The notes: generated by a model not told the origin, from the sequence alone. Shown: positions 44,885 through 58,473, counted from the stretch's first letter. The stretch: 64,000 nt of DNA from Stomoxys calcitrans (GCF_963082655.1 NC_081553.1:189070119-189134118), one strand, 5' to 3'. A program made the numbers and translations.

Positions 44885-45910
44885 GAAGGAATGTTTAAGT
44901 GGACTTGCCATTACTATATGTATGCCGAGACAGGTTATCTCCAGGGATCGTTGCCCAAAAATATGTCTCCAACAACCTCTTGAGAGCCTTCAGCTGAAAG
45001 GATATTGGACTTATGGCACGAAAATCTTTCGTCTTCGTGTGGTAAGGTTTCCCTGCTTTCAGACCTATGTGTCTCCCCACTCAGACCTATGTGTCTCCCC
45101 ATTCCACAGATATATAAGACATGCTGATACAAGCGAAGTATACCACCCTAAATCGTAATAAAGTAGCCAGTCTATTCCACACAGCTTGTAATTCTACCGG
45201 TGATACATAATCAGAACCTGTCGTAATGAGGAAATCAAAACTTTTTATCGCCCCAAAGGATTTTCGACTCCGAGATATAGTTTCCCCAATAACCTGCGAC
45301 GAATGCATACTTCCAAGTTGCCCGTTAGAGAGTTTCCCAGGAGTAATTCCATTGTTTTCCCACTAGACATTGTCTATACATTCACCGAATTCTTAATGTA
45401 TCCTACCGTAATGGGTTTCGAAGAAAAGATCTGATTTAGCCTAGAGGCCTCAGATCTAACCTCCAGCCTAACCTCCATGGGGCTGCAAAAGCCCACTCAG
45501 GACTTGTTTGAGCCATTTTTAGCTCGCCTTTGTATTTTCTTAATTCAGCTTTATAGGCGTCCCGTTCATGGAGCTGCAAAAACCCACTCAGGACTTGTTT
45601 TGAGCCATTTTTAGCTCGCCCTTGTATTTTCTTAGTTCAGCTTTAAAGGCGTCCCAGTGGCCTTGAGATGTTTGCCCTGTTGAAGAGTTTTCTGCAACCC
45701 TAAGACCAACAAGTTCTGCCCTCCACCAAGGCGGTCGATGTTTTCCTTTTGATTTGACTCTGAGAAATGCTGATACATGAGAGTCATTCAGGACCTTCGT
45801 GATTCGCTTGACCATATTGTCTATGTGCTCCGCAGTTTCATCTTCCTTTTTCGGAGGGAATTTTCTTCGAGTCCAAGCTAATATAACGATTATCAGAGAA
45901 ATACTTGTCA
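44885..45910 (-). mobile_element. LINE-A relic, endonuclease-RT linker region
   Basis: Minus strand reads RPPWWRAELVGLRVAEN and EDETAEHIDNMVKRITKVLN, matching the linker of the 30834 copy, followed by RT N-terminal sequence. It has two tandem duplications: about 22 bp (tcagacctatgtgtctcccc at 45059 and 45081) and about 95 bp (45475-45562 versus 45570-45655). Dead. Confidence 0.72.
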
Positions 45911-46027
45911 TCCAACATTATCCAGTTAGCCCATTTCCGTCCTCTGATATACCTCGATATAGAGATTACATCTACACATACCATAACATGCAGCATTGTT
46001 TTGGTATTAAATCACGGTGTTGCTTAC

Positions 46028-46171
46028 TATCAAGTTGCGGGAGGCACCTCGAAACTTGGAGTCAGAGGTTTTAGAATGTGCGCAGAAGATCGCGGCGCTT
46101 GGAATGCTATTCTACGTTCGGCTAGTGGAAGAATTATTCTGTCATAGCCAATTAAAGTAAAGTAAAGTAAG
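46028..46171 (+). mobile_element. RTE-like LINE 3' end fragment
   Basis: Reads CAEDRGAWNAILRSASGR, the C-terminal motif also seen at 51680-51740, then a short-repeat tail aagtaaagtaaagtaa typical of RTE elements. Confidence 0.6.
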
Positions 46172-47989
46172 TTGCTCACTATCAATACCATTGAAACCAT
46201 ACCATAAGTCATCATTAGGTGTAGTACCCCCTGTCTGTTTCCGATAAAAAAGGTTGGTTTATTTCCTTTATTAAAAGTCGCCAGATTTCAACTTGTAATA
46301 TATTCGATAAGCAGCTCATCCATTTCATTGATATCCGAACTTCCCCATAACTGGTGGTGTGTATTAGCATCACTCACTTCTCGCAATGAGGTTCTTTTTG
46401 CGGTTTCAACCAGTAATTTAAGGCTTAAAGGTAGCATTTTCATAAGAAATCAAGTTTCTAAAGAATTTCCTATAGCAATGAAGTGTTGACAAAATTCCCA
46501 ATAGAAATGAATTTTTTTAGGAAATTTCCTATAGCAATAAAACTTTTCCTAAAATTTTAAATTTGGTGACAAATTTTCCCAACTACATTGGAATTCCAGA
46601 AACGTGTATTATTTTTCCGTGGAAATCTATTTGGGGTCTGCGTTCATTCCCTTTCCGTTTGTTCATTCGTTTCAAAACAAAAGCCTGTTTTGCGTTTTGT
46701 TTTGCCATTTACATTCAAAGCTTATCACTCCCTGCTGTTGCTGTGTGCAGTTTCATTCTTACCATTTCCTTGACTGTAGGCTTTCTAAACCATTTCCGTT
46801 TCCGCTGCTGGCTTTATTTTGTACACATTCGCACACTTGGTGATTTCTAAAGAGTCCATTGTATGAGTAAGTAGTATGGTCATTGGTGAATGGGTATATC
46901 TGTGTGTGTGTGTGTGTGTGTGTGTATGTAGGGAATTATTTATCCATATCATGCCATTTCTTTCACACACCGGTTTTGAAGACAAACATTTATTATCAAA
47001 TGGCTTTTGTTTTTGCACAATGCACATATACACTCACAAACACCCAAGCACACCCATACACACCCATACACATTACAGCCTTACTTTTGAAAACTTAAAC
47101 GTAAGAATTCAATTGAATTGTGGCAGGAGTGCAATTTTGAAGCAGCAACGGATGAGATCAACAACATTTCAATTTAAATTATTCATTTGCACATTTCCTT
47201 CCTTCCTTTTCTTGAGGTATACTAGTTTTTATGTTCCACCTTTTGAATCAATGGATATTCACTCCTATGAGCTTTTGGGTTGGGCCTGTTGTGTTTAATG
47301 TATGGCTGTTGCTGTGTCTAGGCCTGGTTTTGAGGTATTTTAATGGCCTCAAGTAGTTTGGGTGTGTTTGTCTGCGCCCTCTTTGAATTTGAATTCTTAA
47401 TTATGGTGTTTTCCCTAGAAGGAATACAGCTTGCAGTACTTTATTGCCGGAAGTGGAATTAACAATTGAGTTTATTAGAAAAATAAAATGAAAGAATTCA
47501 ATTAAGACTATTTGTTATCAATTATCCTATCGCAATGCTGTTGATTAAATACCAAAATAAATAAAATCGAAGATATCAGAATTTATTTGCTGAAGACAAA
47601 TTTTAATGTGATTAATTTGACACATTATAAGGGAGCAAATATTATTGATCTAAGTATCCATAATAGGCATTGTTGGTAGTCATAGTGATGTTAGGCACAT
47701 GGTAATGTAGGCAGGATCAATGGGAGATAAAAGGATACAGCAAAGCAATAGTGAGGTGGGTTGCTGTCTATCTTTAAGGGATAGTTAAAGTTGGGTTATA
47801 GGAGTTAGACAGCCATTAGACTGATTTGAACAGTTTATTCCATTGTGAGGCCACAGCAAAGTTTCCGGAATATGAAAACGAGAGAGTGCGAGAGATTATA
47901 TAAGGCCTCTTTATAATAGCAAAGATCAAACCACAAGGTGCAAAGTATAAACAAATAATTTGTGACTCGTTAAAATATGAAAAAAAAAA
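46172..47989. other. Mostly unique region with simple repeats
   Basis: 46448-46570 carries a few units of the 29-bp repeat type. 46901-46926 is a (TG)n microsatellite. CA-rich stretches follow near 47028-47078. Open frames up to 140 codons overlap the microsatellite and look fortuitous. No host exon recognised. Confidence 0.55.
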
Positions 47990-48800
47990 CAGGGAAAAAT
48001 GTTAGGCAAATCGGATAATAATTGCGACGTCTAGACGTCAAGAACGCAGATCGGTTTATATGACAGCTATATCAGGTTATGAACCGATTTGAACCTTATT
48101 TGACACGATGTCGAGTGTAAGAATAAAATACGTCATGCAAAATGTCATCCAAATCGGATAGGAATTCCGCCCTCTAGAAGCTGAAGAAGTCAAGACCCAA
48201 GATCGGTTTATATGACAACTATATCTGGTTATGGACCGATTTGGACCATACTTGGCACAGTTGTTGGATATCTTTACAAAACACGTCGTGCAAAATTTCA
48301 TTCCAATCGGATAAGAATTGCGCACTCTAGAGGCTGAAGAAGTCAAGACCCAAGATCGGTTTATATGACAGCTATATCAGGTAATGGACCGATTTAAAAC
48401 ATACTTGGCACAATTGTTGGATATCATAACAAAACACGTCGTGCAAAATTACATTCCAATCGGATAAGAATTGCGCCCTCTAGAGGCTCAAGAAGTCAAG
48501 ACCCAAGATCGGTTTATATGGCAGCTTTATCAAAACATGAACCGATATGGCCCATTTACAATACCAACCGACCTACACTAATAAGAAGTATATGTGCAAA
48601 ATTTCAAGCGGCTACCTTTACTCCTTCGGAAGTTAGCGTGCTTTCGACAGACAGACGGAGGGACGGACGGACGGACGGACGGACATGGCTAGATCGACTT
48701 TAAATGTCGCGACGATCAATAATATATATACTTTATGGGGTCTCAGACGAATATTTCGAGTAGTTACAAACAGAATGACGTAATTAGCATGCCCCCATGG
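47990..48800 (-). repeat. DINE 5' part, minus strand
   Basis: Four internal units (ggtttatatgacagctatat), then in reverse the GTCY tract (gacggacggacggacggac, 48662-48684), the core and TA stretch (48716-48733), and the end near 48795. No hairpin terminus on the left. Confidence 0.82.
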
Positions 48801-48804
48801 AAGT

Positions 48805-50140
48805 AGTTCTTATTAACATATGTCTTAAATCTTTGGATATCAAAGTTGGTGCGAAAAACATTAGCCGGAAATCAATTCCACATACGAACGGATCGGGCGA
48901 AATAAGAATTCTCTCTATAATGCATTGAACGGTCCGCTGGCCAATCAATTACAAACGGATGTGAGTTCCTGGAATGTCTAGTATCCCTGACATACATCCA
49001 AACACGTACCATGAAAGTACCGATAGAACAGCGTCAAACAAGCCACATTACGACGATGATGAAGGGAGGCAATGGAGTTGGATACCCCACTGTCCCCAAT
49101 TAACGCCATTGCTCTCCTCTATACACGGTCCAGTAGCTCCAGGGATGATTTTGAAGCTCCAGCCCATACATGTGAGTTGTACTCCATTTTCGGGCTTATG
49201 TGAGTGGTGTAGATGTTAAGAAGATCAGATGGAGTGAAGTAATTCTTACACCATTTAAGGAAGCCTAAACACTTGAATGCTTCTCTCGACACTTCAAATA
49301 CAGGTTTAGCCCAACGGACATCACATTGTATTTTCATGTCCAGAATCAATCAAGAGCTTCTGATTGCTCAACATCTACACCGTTGATAGACAAAGATGAT
49401 CGCAATGGGGGTGAGCGAATCGTTTGTGTGACAACAGCCAGCACTGAGTCTTCCTTGCATTAAAATCTATTCGATTCATTCGATCCCACTCAGAAATGGC
49501 CAGCAAATCCTGACAGAGTGTATCATGCATAACCCGCCCCTTGTCTTCAATCTCTCGAAAACTCGGCCTATGGTCGAATGAGTACGAATGACAGAGATTA
49601 CTGTCATCCGCAAATGAGTAGATCGGATTCGATGTCTGCCCCAACAGATCGTTGATGAAATTTAGAAAAAGAGAAGGGGAAAGAGAAGGAACAGAGCTCT
49701 GGGGTACACCTGCGGTCAATTTGTGCTCATTGGATTGGAGAACCCATCTATAACGACTCGAATAGTGCGATCTCTGAGGAAGCTCGAAATAAATCGAACG
49801 AAACCATTACCGACACCAAATGCGACAAAATTTGATAGTGGTGCACAGTGCCAGACCCTATCAAATGTCTTGGAGATATCCAGAGCCACAGCCTTACTCT
49901 CACCAAACTGGTGGATTGAGCGACTCTAACGTTCCGACAGAAGTGCCATAAGGTCGACTGTAGATCGATTTCTGCGGAACCCATACTATTGGTCGATAAG
50001 GAGGCCATTAGACTCTAAATACCTCACAAGATGGTGATTAACCTTGCTCTCCATGACCTTGGAGAGAGCGGAGCATATCGCAATTGGTCGATAATTCGCA
50101 GGGTTGTTTGGCTCACCTATTCTAGTTTATTATAACTCCA
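48805..50140 (-). mobile_element. LINE-C relic with FADD reverse transcriptase
   Basis: Minus strand reads GVPQSSVPSLSPSLFLNFIN, then YSFADDSNLCHSYSFDHRPS (catalytic FADD, about 49590-49645), SEWDRMNRIDFNARKTQC, and the thumb/C-terminal segment VFEVSREAFKCLGFLKWCKN. A decayed terminal part reaches about 48810. Distinct from LINE-A and LINE-B and without visible RNase H; Jockey/CR1-type is my best guess. Several frame breaks. Confidence 0.8.
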
Positions 50141-50189
50141 CTACTATATCCGTAGATATATCTTAATAGGGGCTGGTCTTGATCACATT

Positions 50190-50535
50190 TTATTCAGGTC
50201 CCGAGAACTCAAATAACATTTTCAGACAATAAATCTGCTTTTTATGGGACTTAGACCCAAAATTGGAAGATCGGTCTATATGACTGCAATATATATATAT
50301 ATAGTCTGATATGACTCATATTTGGGCCGGATGTCATTAGGCTTAAAAAAAATCACTATTGCAAATTTTGCCGAAATCGGGTAATAAATAAAGCTTTTAT
50401 GAGCTTCAGATCCTTCATCGGCATATCGGTCAATATGACAGCCATACCTAAATACAGTCCGATCTTTGCGATATTTAGATTAGATGGCGGAGGGCTTAAA
50501 ACAACTCACTGATTCAAATTTCCGCGAAATCTTAT
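50190..50535 (-). repeat. DINE-type fragment
   Basis: Two to three decayed units (ggtctatatgactgcaatat) abutting the next DINE terminus. Includes a short (TA)n at 50289-50302. Confidence 0.65.
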
Positions 50536-50536
50536 A

Positions 50537-51425
50537 TGTAACAAGTAAAAAGGCATTAAGTTCGGCCGGGCCGAACTTTGAACACTACCCACCACCTCGG
50601 GTATATATGTAAACCACCTTTCATCAAAATCCGGTGAAAATTGCATATCTTATGTCCCATTGCATATCTTATGTCCCATTGCATATCTTATGTCCCACAC
50701 GGATGTCAAAAAACCTAAATCGAGATATCGGTCTTTATGGCATATATATCTAAATCTGGACCGATTTGGGCCAAGTTGCAGAAAAATGTCGAAGAGCCTA
50801 ACACAACTCACTGTCCCAAATTTTAGCAAAATCGGATAATAAATGTGGCTTTTATGGGCCTAAGACCCTAAATCGGAGGATCGGTCTATATGGCAGCTAT
50901 ATCCAAATCTGGACCTATCTGGGTCAAATTGGCGAAGGATGTCGGGGGGCATAACACAACTCACTGTCCCAAATTTCAGCAAAATCGGATAATAAATGTG
51001 GCTTTTATGGGCCTAAGACCCTAAATCGGAGGATCGGTCTATATGGCAGCTATATCCAAATCTGGACCTATCTGGGTCAAATTGGCGAAGGATGTCGGGG
51101 GGCATAACACAACTCACTGTCCCAAATTTCAGCAAAATCGGTTAATAAATGTGGCTTTTATGGGCCTAAGACCCTTAATCGGAGGATCGGTCCATATGGC
51201 AGCTATAGCCAAATCTGAACCGATCTGGGTCAAATTGACGAAGGATATCGAAGGGCCCAACACAACTCACTGTCCCAAATTTCAGCACAATCGGATGATA
51301 AATGTGACTTTTATGGATCTAAGACCTTAAATCGGCCGATCGGGCTATATGTGGGCTATCAAGATATAGTCCGATATAGCCCATCTTCGAGCTTAAGCTG
51401 CTTATGGATATAAAAAAAGAGCTTG
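50537..51425 (-). repeat. DINE with recently duplicated units
   Basis: Left 3' terminus (acaagtaaaaaggcattaag, hairpin gttcggccgggccgaac). A tcttatgtcccattgcatat microrepeat lies near 50650-50695. Units starting at 50847 and 51000 are identical over nearly the full 153 bp. Confidence 0.9.
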
Positions 51426-51738
51426 ATACTGGCAAACAAGATCACCTCTCGACAGGTGAAGATTTTACATGAGTACTTGTAAAAGCAAACGAGGCAGTAG
51501 TTGGAGTGTTTGAGAGAAAGATTCTTTGTAAAATATATGGACTAGTTTGCGTTAATGGAGAATATAGGTGTCGTATGAATCACGAGCTGTATGAAGACGA
51601 TAGCAGAGTTACACGTATCAAAAAAACAACGGCTACGTGAGAGAAACCTCGAAACTTGGTTTTAAAGATTATAAAATGAGCGCAGAAGATCGAGGCGCTT
51701 GGGACGCTATTCTTCGTTCGGCAATGAAAGTAAAGTAA
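51426..51738 (+). mobile_element. RTE-like LINE 3' end fragment
   Basis: Matches the C-terminal part of the 17660-19895 element (ttgcgttaatggagaatata; catgaatcacgagctgtatg), then reads MSAEDRGAWDAILRSAMKVK at the end. Confidence 0.65.
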
Positions 51739-52564
51739 TACATGTGACTCCATTGTCACTTCGATTGCCAATGCCCAGCATTAAGTCATAGTAGAAATAA
51801 GAAACTGGAATGTATTTTTCAGGCATTGGAGGCTTTAAGAGGAATGAGTCCAGATAGAATGTAAGCTATCATCCTCTTAGCAAAATGGTACGAGAGAGTG
51901 CAATAATGAAATGAACCGCTATCATTGGCGATGCCCGTTGAACAACTTGGACCTTAGGGAGAAAGGCTATTGAGGAATCACATTGGGGCACAATATGGAC
52001 CCGACGGATACCTTAATGTCTATGTCTGATAGCATCCCCAACCAACCTAATATAACCTACCTTCAGCATATCAGTCCGAAAGATGCACAGCACAATAACA
52101 GCATTTTCTGTCATCACCACACACATCATGCACGGCCTGAACCTATATCTTGCTTCAATTTTTCAATGACATAATGGAGACTAATCTCCCAAATTCGAAG
52201 AACAGTTCAAATGCAAACTACTTGTAAGGTCGATAGTCAAGCGTAGAGTTCAATCGAAGCCGCATAGGGTAAAACAGAGAGTTTCCCAGGGGGGTTTTCT
52301 CTCTCCGATCCAATTTAGTCTCTGTGTAAGCTTTCCCCAGTTACTACTGGCGTGAATATGATATCGAAATCTATAAATACTCTATCCTGGCGAGGGGAGT
52401 ACCATTGAGCATGTGTTGAAAACGGCTAAAGACTTCTCCTACGAAATCATCAACTACACAATTCATCAACTGGACTAAAAACCTATCAATGGAGTCACTG
52501 TCGATGGACAAAGGATTCTGACAGTAAATCCACCGCAGATCATAGGTATAACTCTGGACAGCCT
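51739..52564. other. Unclassified region
   Basis: No recognisable gene; frames on both strands are short. Base composition is less AT-rich than in unique regions, so this may be another decayed element. Confidence 0.4.
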
Positions 52565-53372
52565 TTTCTCGCCGATTGGAATCGTACAGAATTGGAATCG
52601 CACAATTGTTGGAAGTCATTACAGAACACTATGTGCAAAATTTCAGCCATATCGGACAAAAATTGCAGCTTCCAGGGGCTCAAAAAGCCAAATCGGAGTA
52701 TCGGCTTATATGGGAGCTATATCAGGTTCATGACCGATTCGAACCGTACTTGATACAGCTGTTGGGAGTCATAATGAAACGCTACGTGTAAAATTTCAAC
52801 CAAATCGGACAAAAATTACGGCTTCCAGTGGTTCAACAAATAAAATCGGATTATCGGTTTATATGGGAGCTATATCAGGTTCTTGACCGATTCGAACCGT
52901 ACTTGACACAGTTATTGGGAGTCGTAATAGAACACTGAGTGCAAAACTTCAGCTAAATCGGATGAAAATTGAATCTTCTAAGGGTTCAAAAATTCAAATC
53001 GGGAGTTCGGTTTATATGGGAGCTACATCAGATTCTTGACCGATTTGGACCTTACTTGACACAGAACACTATGTGCTAGTCAAGTCGGGAGATCTGTTTA
53101 TATGGGAGCTATATCCAAATCCGAACCGATATGGCCCATTTGCAATCATCAACGACCTACATCAATATTTAGTATCTGTGCAAAGCGGCTAGCTTTACGC
53201 GTTCGACCGCTATCGTGATTTCGACAGACGGACGGACATGGCTATATCGACTCATGATGTCAAGACGATCAAAAATATATATACTCTATGGGATCCTAGA
53301 CCAATATTTTGAGGTGTTACAAACGGAATGACTAGATTACTGTACCCCCGTCTTATGGTGGTGGGTATAAAA
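52565..53372 (-). repeat. DINE 5' part, minus strand
   Basis: Four units (ggtttatatgggagctatat), reversed GTCY (gacagacggacggacatgg), core, TA stretch and a clear 5' end ggtggtgggtataaaaag at 53372. Confidence 0.85.
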
Positions 53373-54330
53373 AGACGTGTCTTCAATATTCTCCAAGCAA
53401 TCTCTTGGCCCACTGTGCATTTGTCTTAATGTTAGTCATTTGTATTTTAGATTCGTTGGTTATTTGAATAAAAGAGTGTGAAGAAATCACCCAAGTCTTT
53501 GAATTAAGGATTAGTTTATGATTTGCACATATGTGCGTCGCCTATACACACATACATACATAAGCGAATATAAAGGCATTTCCCAAGATCTTTGGATTTT
53601 GGATTAGTTGATGATTTTCACATGCACACACACACATATAGTGCGGTGTTTTGGTATAATGTACATCATTTTGTTGGGTCCATGACAAATGTCCTTTTCG
53701 GAGGTTGGAGATGGGGTGAGAAGGCTTGATTTATATCTAGACATGTCAAATTTCCCATTTAGAAAGATTAGTGTCTTAATTGTTAGCCAGGCCCTATAAC
53801 ATATAAATTAGTAGTTGTAATTAAAGTTTGTTTGCACATCTGAATCACAATGTGTTGTCGATTGTTGGCCAAAAGTAAATATCTAATTAAATATATTTAA
53901 ATTTTATAATTGAGAACATCAATAATAATAACACTCTCTGAAAGGAAAAGGAACAAATGTGAAAGTGTCCTTTTAAATTAAGTGAGGCAAATGTCAATGG
54001 GAAATTTCTTTAATTAAATAATGAATATGCAAATTAATTTGTAACTTGGTAATAAAACTCATAGATGTTAGTAAACAGGGTATTGTGTATGCATTGTGTA
54101 ACAAGTTGAAAAAGTTTTTCGTTTTACTATTCTAAGGCAAAAATGTTTCACGCTTAACTTACCTTTGAGTTGAAGTTAGCTGTTATATGCCCAAGGATCT
54201 GAAAAATAAAGAAAAGATGTATTAAGTTGCAATGTGTTTTAGGAAATGTGTTAAAAAACAAGTGAGGATGGGCTAAAAAAGGGCAAAGCTGTAGTTTGGA
54301 TAACCTATATCACATGGAGTATGCAGGCTA
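53373..54330. other. Unique AT-rich region holding a candidate host microexon
   Basis: No transposon sequence recognised. CA-rich tracts near 53545-53565 and 53622-53638. The candidate exon at 54163-54198 is annotated separately. Confidence 0.5.
54163..54198 (-). CDS. Candidate 36-nt host microexon
   Basis: On the minus strand, a polypyrimidine acceptor (TTTTCTTTATTTTTCAG) is followed by 36 nt and then a near-perfect donor (AAAG|GTAAGTTA). The 36 nt are open in only one frame, phase 0 at both ends, encoding ILGHITANFNSK; the other two frames contain stops. It lies in unique DNA with no transposon homology. If real, the window lies in the introns of a large minus-strand host gene. I do not recognise the peptide and cannot exclude chance. 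Confidence 0.4.
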
Positions 54331-54334
54331 AGTG

Positions 54335-54628
54335 GAAAATTCCTCAAAATTCAACTGTTAAATGGATAAGTATACCTTCATGCTAAATTTCAGCCAAATC
54401 GTATAGGAATTGAGCCTTCTAGAGGCTCAATAAGTCAAATCGGGAAATCAAACGGGTTTGCATGGCAGCTTTATCAATATATGGGCCGATTTGACCTTTG
54501 CTATCCCAACCAATCCATGCCAATAGGAAGGATTTGTGCAAAATTTCCAGCGCATGGCATTACAAAAGTTATCGTGCTTTCGACAGACAGGCGAACATGG
54601 TTAAATAGACTTAAAATGTAAAGACGAT
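54335..54628 (-). repeat. DINE-type fragment
   Basis: A single decayed unit plus a worn GTCY/core segment (gacagacaggcgaacatggt). Confidence 0.6.
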
Positions 54629-56035
54629 CCACAAGAAAAAGGTGTTATGTTCGGCCGGACCGAGCTTTGGATACCCACCACCTCGGGAATATATGTAAAC
54701 CACCTATTGTCATAATCCGGTGGATAAATGTATAACTATAGCAGCTTTGAACCAAATTCGTCTTTGGACAAACCCGATTTGGACCAATTTCGACACGGAT
54801 ATTGAGAGGCCCAATACCTTAAATCGAGAGATCGGTCCATATGGCAGCTATATCCAAATCTGGACCAATCTGGGCCAAATTGAAAAAAGGTGTCGAGAGG
54901 CCTTACACAACTCACTGTCCCAAATTTCAGCAAAATCGGACAATAAATGCGCCTTTTATGGTCCCAAGACCCTAAATCGGCGGATCGCTCTATGTGGCCG
55001 CTATATCCACACCTGGACCGATCTAGGCCAAATTAAAGAAAGGTGTCGAGAGGTCTAACACAACTCGCTGTCAAAAATTTCAACAAAATCAAATCATAAA
55101 TGTGGCTTTTATGGGTCTAAGACCCTAAATCGGCGGATCGGTTGAAGAAAGGTGTTGAGAGGCCTAACACAACTCACTGTCCCAAATTTCAGCAAAATCG
55201 GACAAAAAATACGCCTTTTATGGACCCAAGACCTTAAATCGCGATATCGGTCTATATGGCAGCTATATCCAAATTTGGACCGATCTAGGCCAAATTAAAG
55301 AAAGGTGTCGAGAGATCTAACACAACTCGCTGTCCTAAATTTCAACAAAATCGGATCAAAGATGTGGCTTTTATGGGTCTAAGATCCTAAATCGGCGGAT
55401 GGGTCTATATGGCAGCTATATCCAAATCTGGACCGATATGGGCCAAATAGAAGGATAGTGTCGAGAGGCCTAATGCAACTCACTGTCCCAAATTTTAGCA
55501 AAATGGGACAATAAATTCGCCTTTTATGGGGCCAAGACCTTAAATTCAGAGATCGGTCTATATGGCAGCTATGTCCAAATCTGGACCGATCTGAGCCAAA
55601 TTGAAGAAGAAAGAAACGCAACTCACTGTCCCAAATTTCAGCAAAATCAGACAATAAATGCGCCTTTTATGTGGCCAAGACCTTAAATCGAGAGATCGGT
55701 ATATATGGCAGCTATATACAAATCTGAACCGATCTGTGCCACATTTCTGGAAGACATTGAAGGGTCTAACACTACTCACGGTCCCAAAATTTTGACTAAG
55801 CGGATATTAAATGCGCCTTTTATGGGCGAAAAATCTTATATCGAGAGATCAGTCTATATGGCAGCTATATCCAAATCTGGACCGATCAGAGCCAAATTGA
55901 AGAAGGATATCGAATGGACTAACACAACTCACTGTGCCAAATTTCAGCAAAATCGGATAACCAATGTGGCTTTTATGGGCCTAAGACCCTAAATCGGCGG
56001 ATCGGTCTATATGGGGGCTATATCAAGATATAGAT

Positions 56036-57054
56036 AAAATAAGTAAAAGCGTGCCAAGTTCAGCCGGGGCGAATCTTATAAAACCTCCACCATTGATCGC
56101 ATTTGTCGAGTTCTTTTCCCGGCATCTCTTCTTAGGCAAAAAAAAGGATAAAAGAAAAGATTTGCTTTGCTATTAGAGCGATATCAAGATATGGTCCGGT
56201 TCGAACCACAATTAAGTTATATGTTGGAGACCTGTGTAAAGTATCAGCCAATTCGAATAAGAATTGCGCCCTTTGGGGGCTCAACAAATAAAATGGAGAG
56301 ATCGATTTATGTGGGAGCTGTATCGGGCTATAGACCGATTCGGACCATAATAAACACGTATGTTGATGGTCATGAGGGAATCCGTCGTACAAAATTTCAG
56401 TCAAATCGGATAAGAATTGCGCACTCTAGAGGCTCAAGAAGTCAAGACCCAAGATCGGTTTATATGGCAGGTATATCAGGTTATGAACCGATTTGAACCT
56501 TATTTGACACAGTTGTTGAAAGTAAGAATAATATACGTCATGCAAAATTTCAGCCAAATCGGATATTAATTGCGCCCTCTAGAAGCTCAAGAAGTCAAGT
56601 CCCCAGATCTGTTTATATGACAGCTACATCAGTTTACGAATCGATTTTAACGATACTTGGCACAGTTATTGGATATCATAACAAAATACTACGTGCAAAA
56701 TTTTATTCCAATCGGATAAGAATTGCGCACTCTAGAGGCTCAAGAAGTCAAGATCCCAGATCGGTTTATATGGCAGCTATATCAAAACATGGACCGATAT
56801 GGCCCACTAACAATACCGTCCGACCTACACTAATAAGAAGTATTTGTGCAAAATTTCAAGCGGCTGGCTCTACTCCTTCGAAAGTTAGCGTGCTTTCGAC
56901 AGACAGACGGACGGACGGACAGGGCTAGATCGCTATAAAATATCGCGACGATCAAGAATATATATACTTTATGGGATCTCAGACGAATATTTCGAGTAGT
57001 TACAAACAGAATGACGAAATTAGTATACCCCCCATCCTATGGTGGAGGGTATAA
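56036..57054 (-). repeat. Nested DINE copy (subfamily with gagttcttttcccgg end)
   Basis: Left 3' end aagtaaaagcgtgccaagtt, then gagttcttttcccggcatct, five units, GTCY, core, TA stretch and the 5' end cctatggtggagggtataaa. Confidence 0.8.
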
Positions 57055-57094
57055 ATAGAATCTGTGCAAAGTTTCAGATTAATATCTCTATTTT

Positions 57095-58473
57095 TATACC
57101 CACCACCGTAGGATGGGGGTATATTCGTTTAGTCATTCCGTTTGCAACACATCGAAAAATCAATTTCCAACCCTTCAAAGTATATATATTCCGGATCGTC
57201 GTAAAATTCAAAGACAATTTAACAATGTCCGTGTGTGTGTTCGTCCGTCTGTTCGTCTTTCCGTCTGTCCGTCCGTCTATTGTATTCACTCTAGAGCCTA
57301 CAAAATTTGAGATATTGAGCCGCAATTTGGCACAGAGACGTCTTTTTGATGCACGCTAGTTAATTTCTTGAACGGGCCAAATCGGACCATATTTGGATAT
57401 AGCTGCTATATAGACCGATCTCCCAATAAAGGGTCTGAAGGCCCCAAAAACTTTATTTTTTATCCGATTTCTCAGAAATTTTAAACAGTGAGTTATTTTA
57501 AGCCTCTCAGCTTCGGACCTAAATATGGATTAGATCGGTTCATATTTAGTTATAGCTGCCATATAGACCGATCTCCCGATAAAGGGCCTGAAGCCCATAA
57601 AAGCTTCATTTATTACTCGATTTCGCTGAAATTTTAAATAGTGAGTTATTTTAAGTCTCTCAACTTCGGACCTAAATATGGATTAGATCGGTTTATATTT
57701 AGATATAGCTGCCATATAGACCGATCTCCCGATAAAGGGTCTGAAGCCCATAAAAGCTTTATTTGTTATCCGATTTCGCTGAAATTTGAAATAATGGGTT
57801 ATTTTAAGCCTCCCGACATCTGGTCCAAATATGGTTCAGATGAGACTATATTTAGATATAGTTGCCATATAGACCGATCTCCCAAAAAAGTGTCTGACGG
57901 CCATAAAAGCTTTATTTGTTAACCGATTTCGCTGAAATTTTAAACAGTGAGTTATTTTTAACCTCCTGACACCCGACGTAAATATGGTTCAGATCGGACT
58001 ATATTTCGATATAGCTACCATATAGACCGATCTGCCGATAAAGGGTCTGAAGGCCATAAAAGCTTTATTTATTACCCGATTTCGCTTAAATTTGAAACCA
58101 AGAGTGAGTAAAGACCTCCCAATATCCGAACTAAATATGGTTCTGATCGGACTATATTTAGATATAGCTGTCATATAGATATTACGCATTTTCGCTGAAA
58201 TTTGAAACAGTGAGTTTTTCTGAGCCTCACGATATCCGACCTTAATATGGTTCAGATCGGTTTATAATTGGATATATCTGCTCAAAAGACCAATATTTTG
58301 TTCTACAAAATTGAATAGTGACATATATATTAGACCACTCAATGCCCGTACCAAATTTGGGTGCTTAAGTTATCCAATTTTCACCGGATTGTGACGATAT
58401 GGGTTTACATATGTACAGGAGGTGGTGGGTATCCAAAGTTTGGACCGGTCGAACTTAATGCTTTTTTACTTGT
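57095..58473 (+). repeat. Nested complete DINE inserted in a T-run
   Basis: TATACCCACCACCGTAGGAT start and gcttttttacttgt end; flanks rejoin as tattttt|taaagactg, the form found uninterrupted at 44355-44370. The GTCY tract (gtccgtctgttcgtctttcc) and seven units are clear. Confidence 0.9.
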
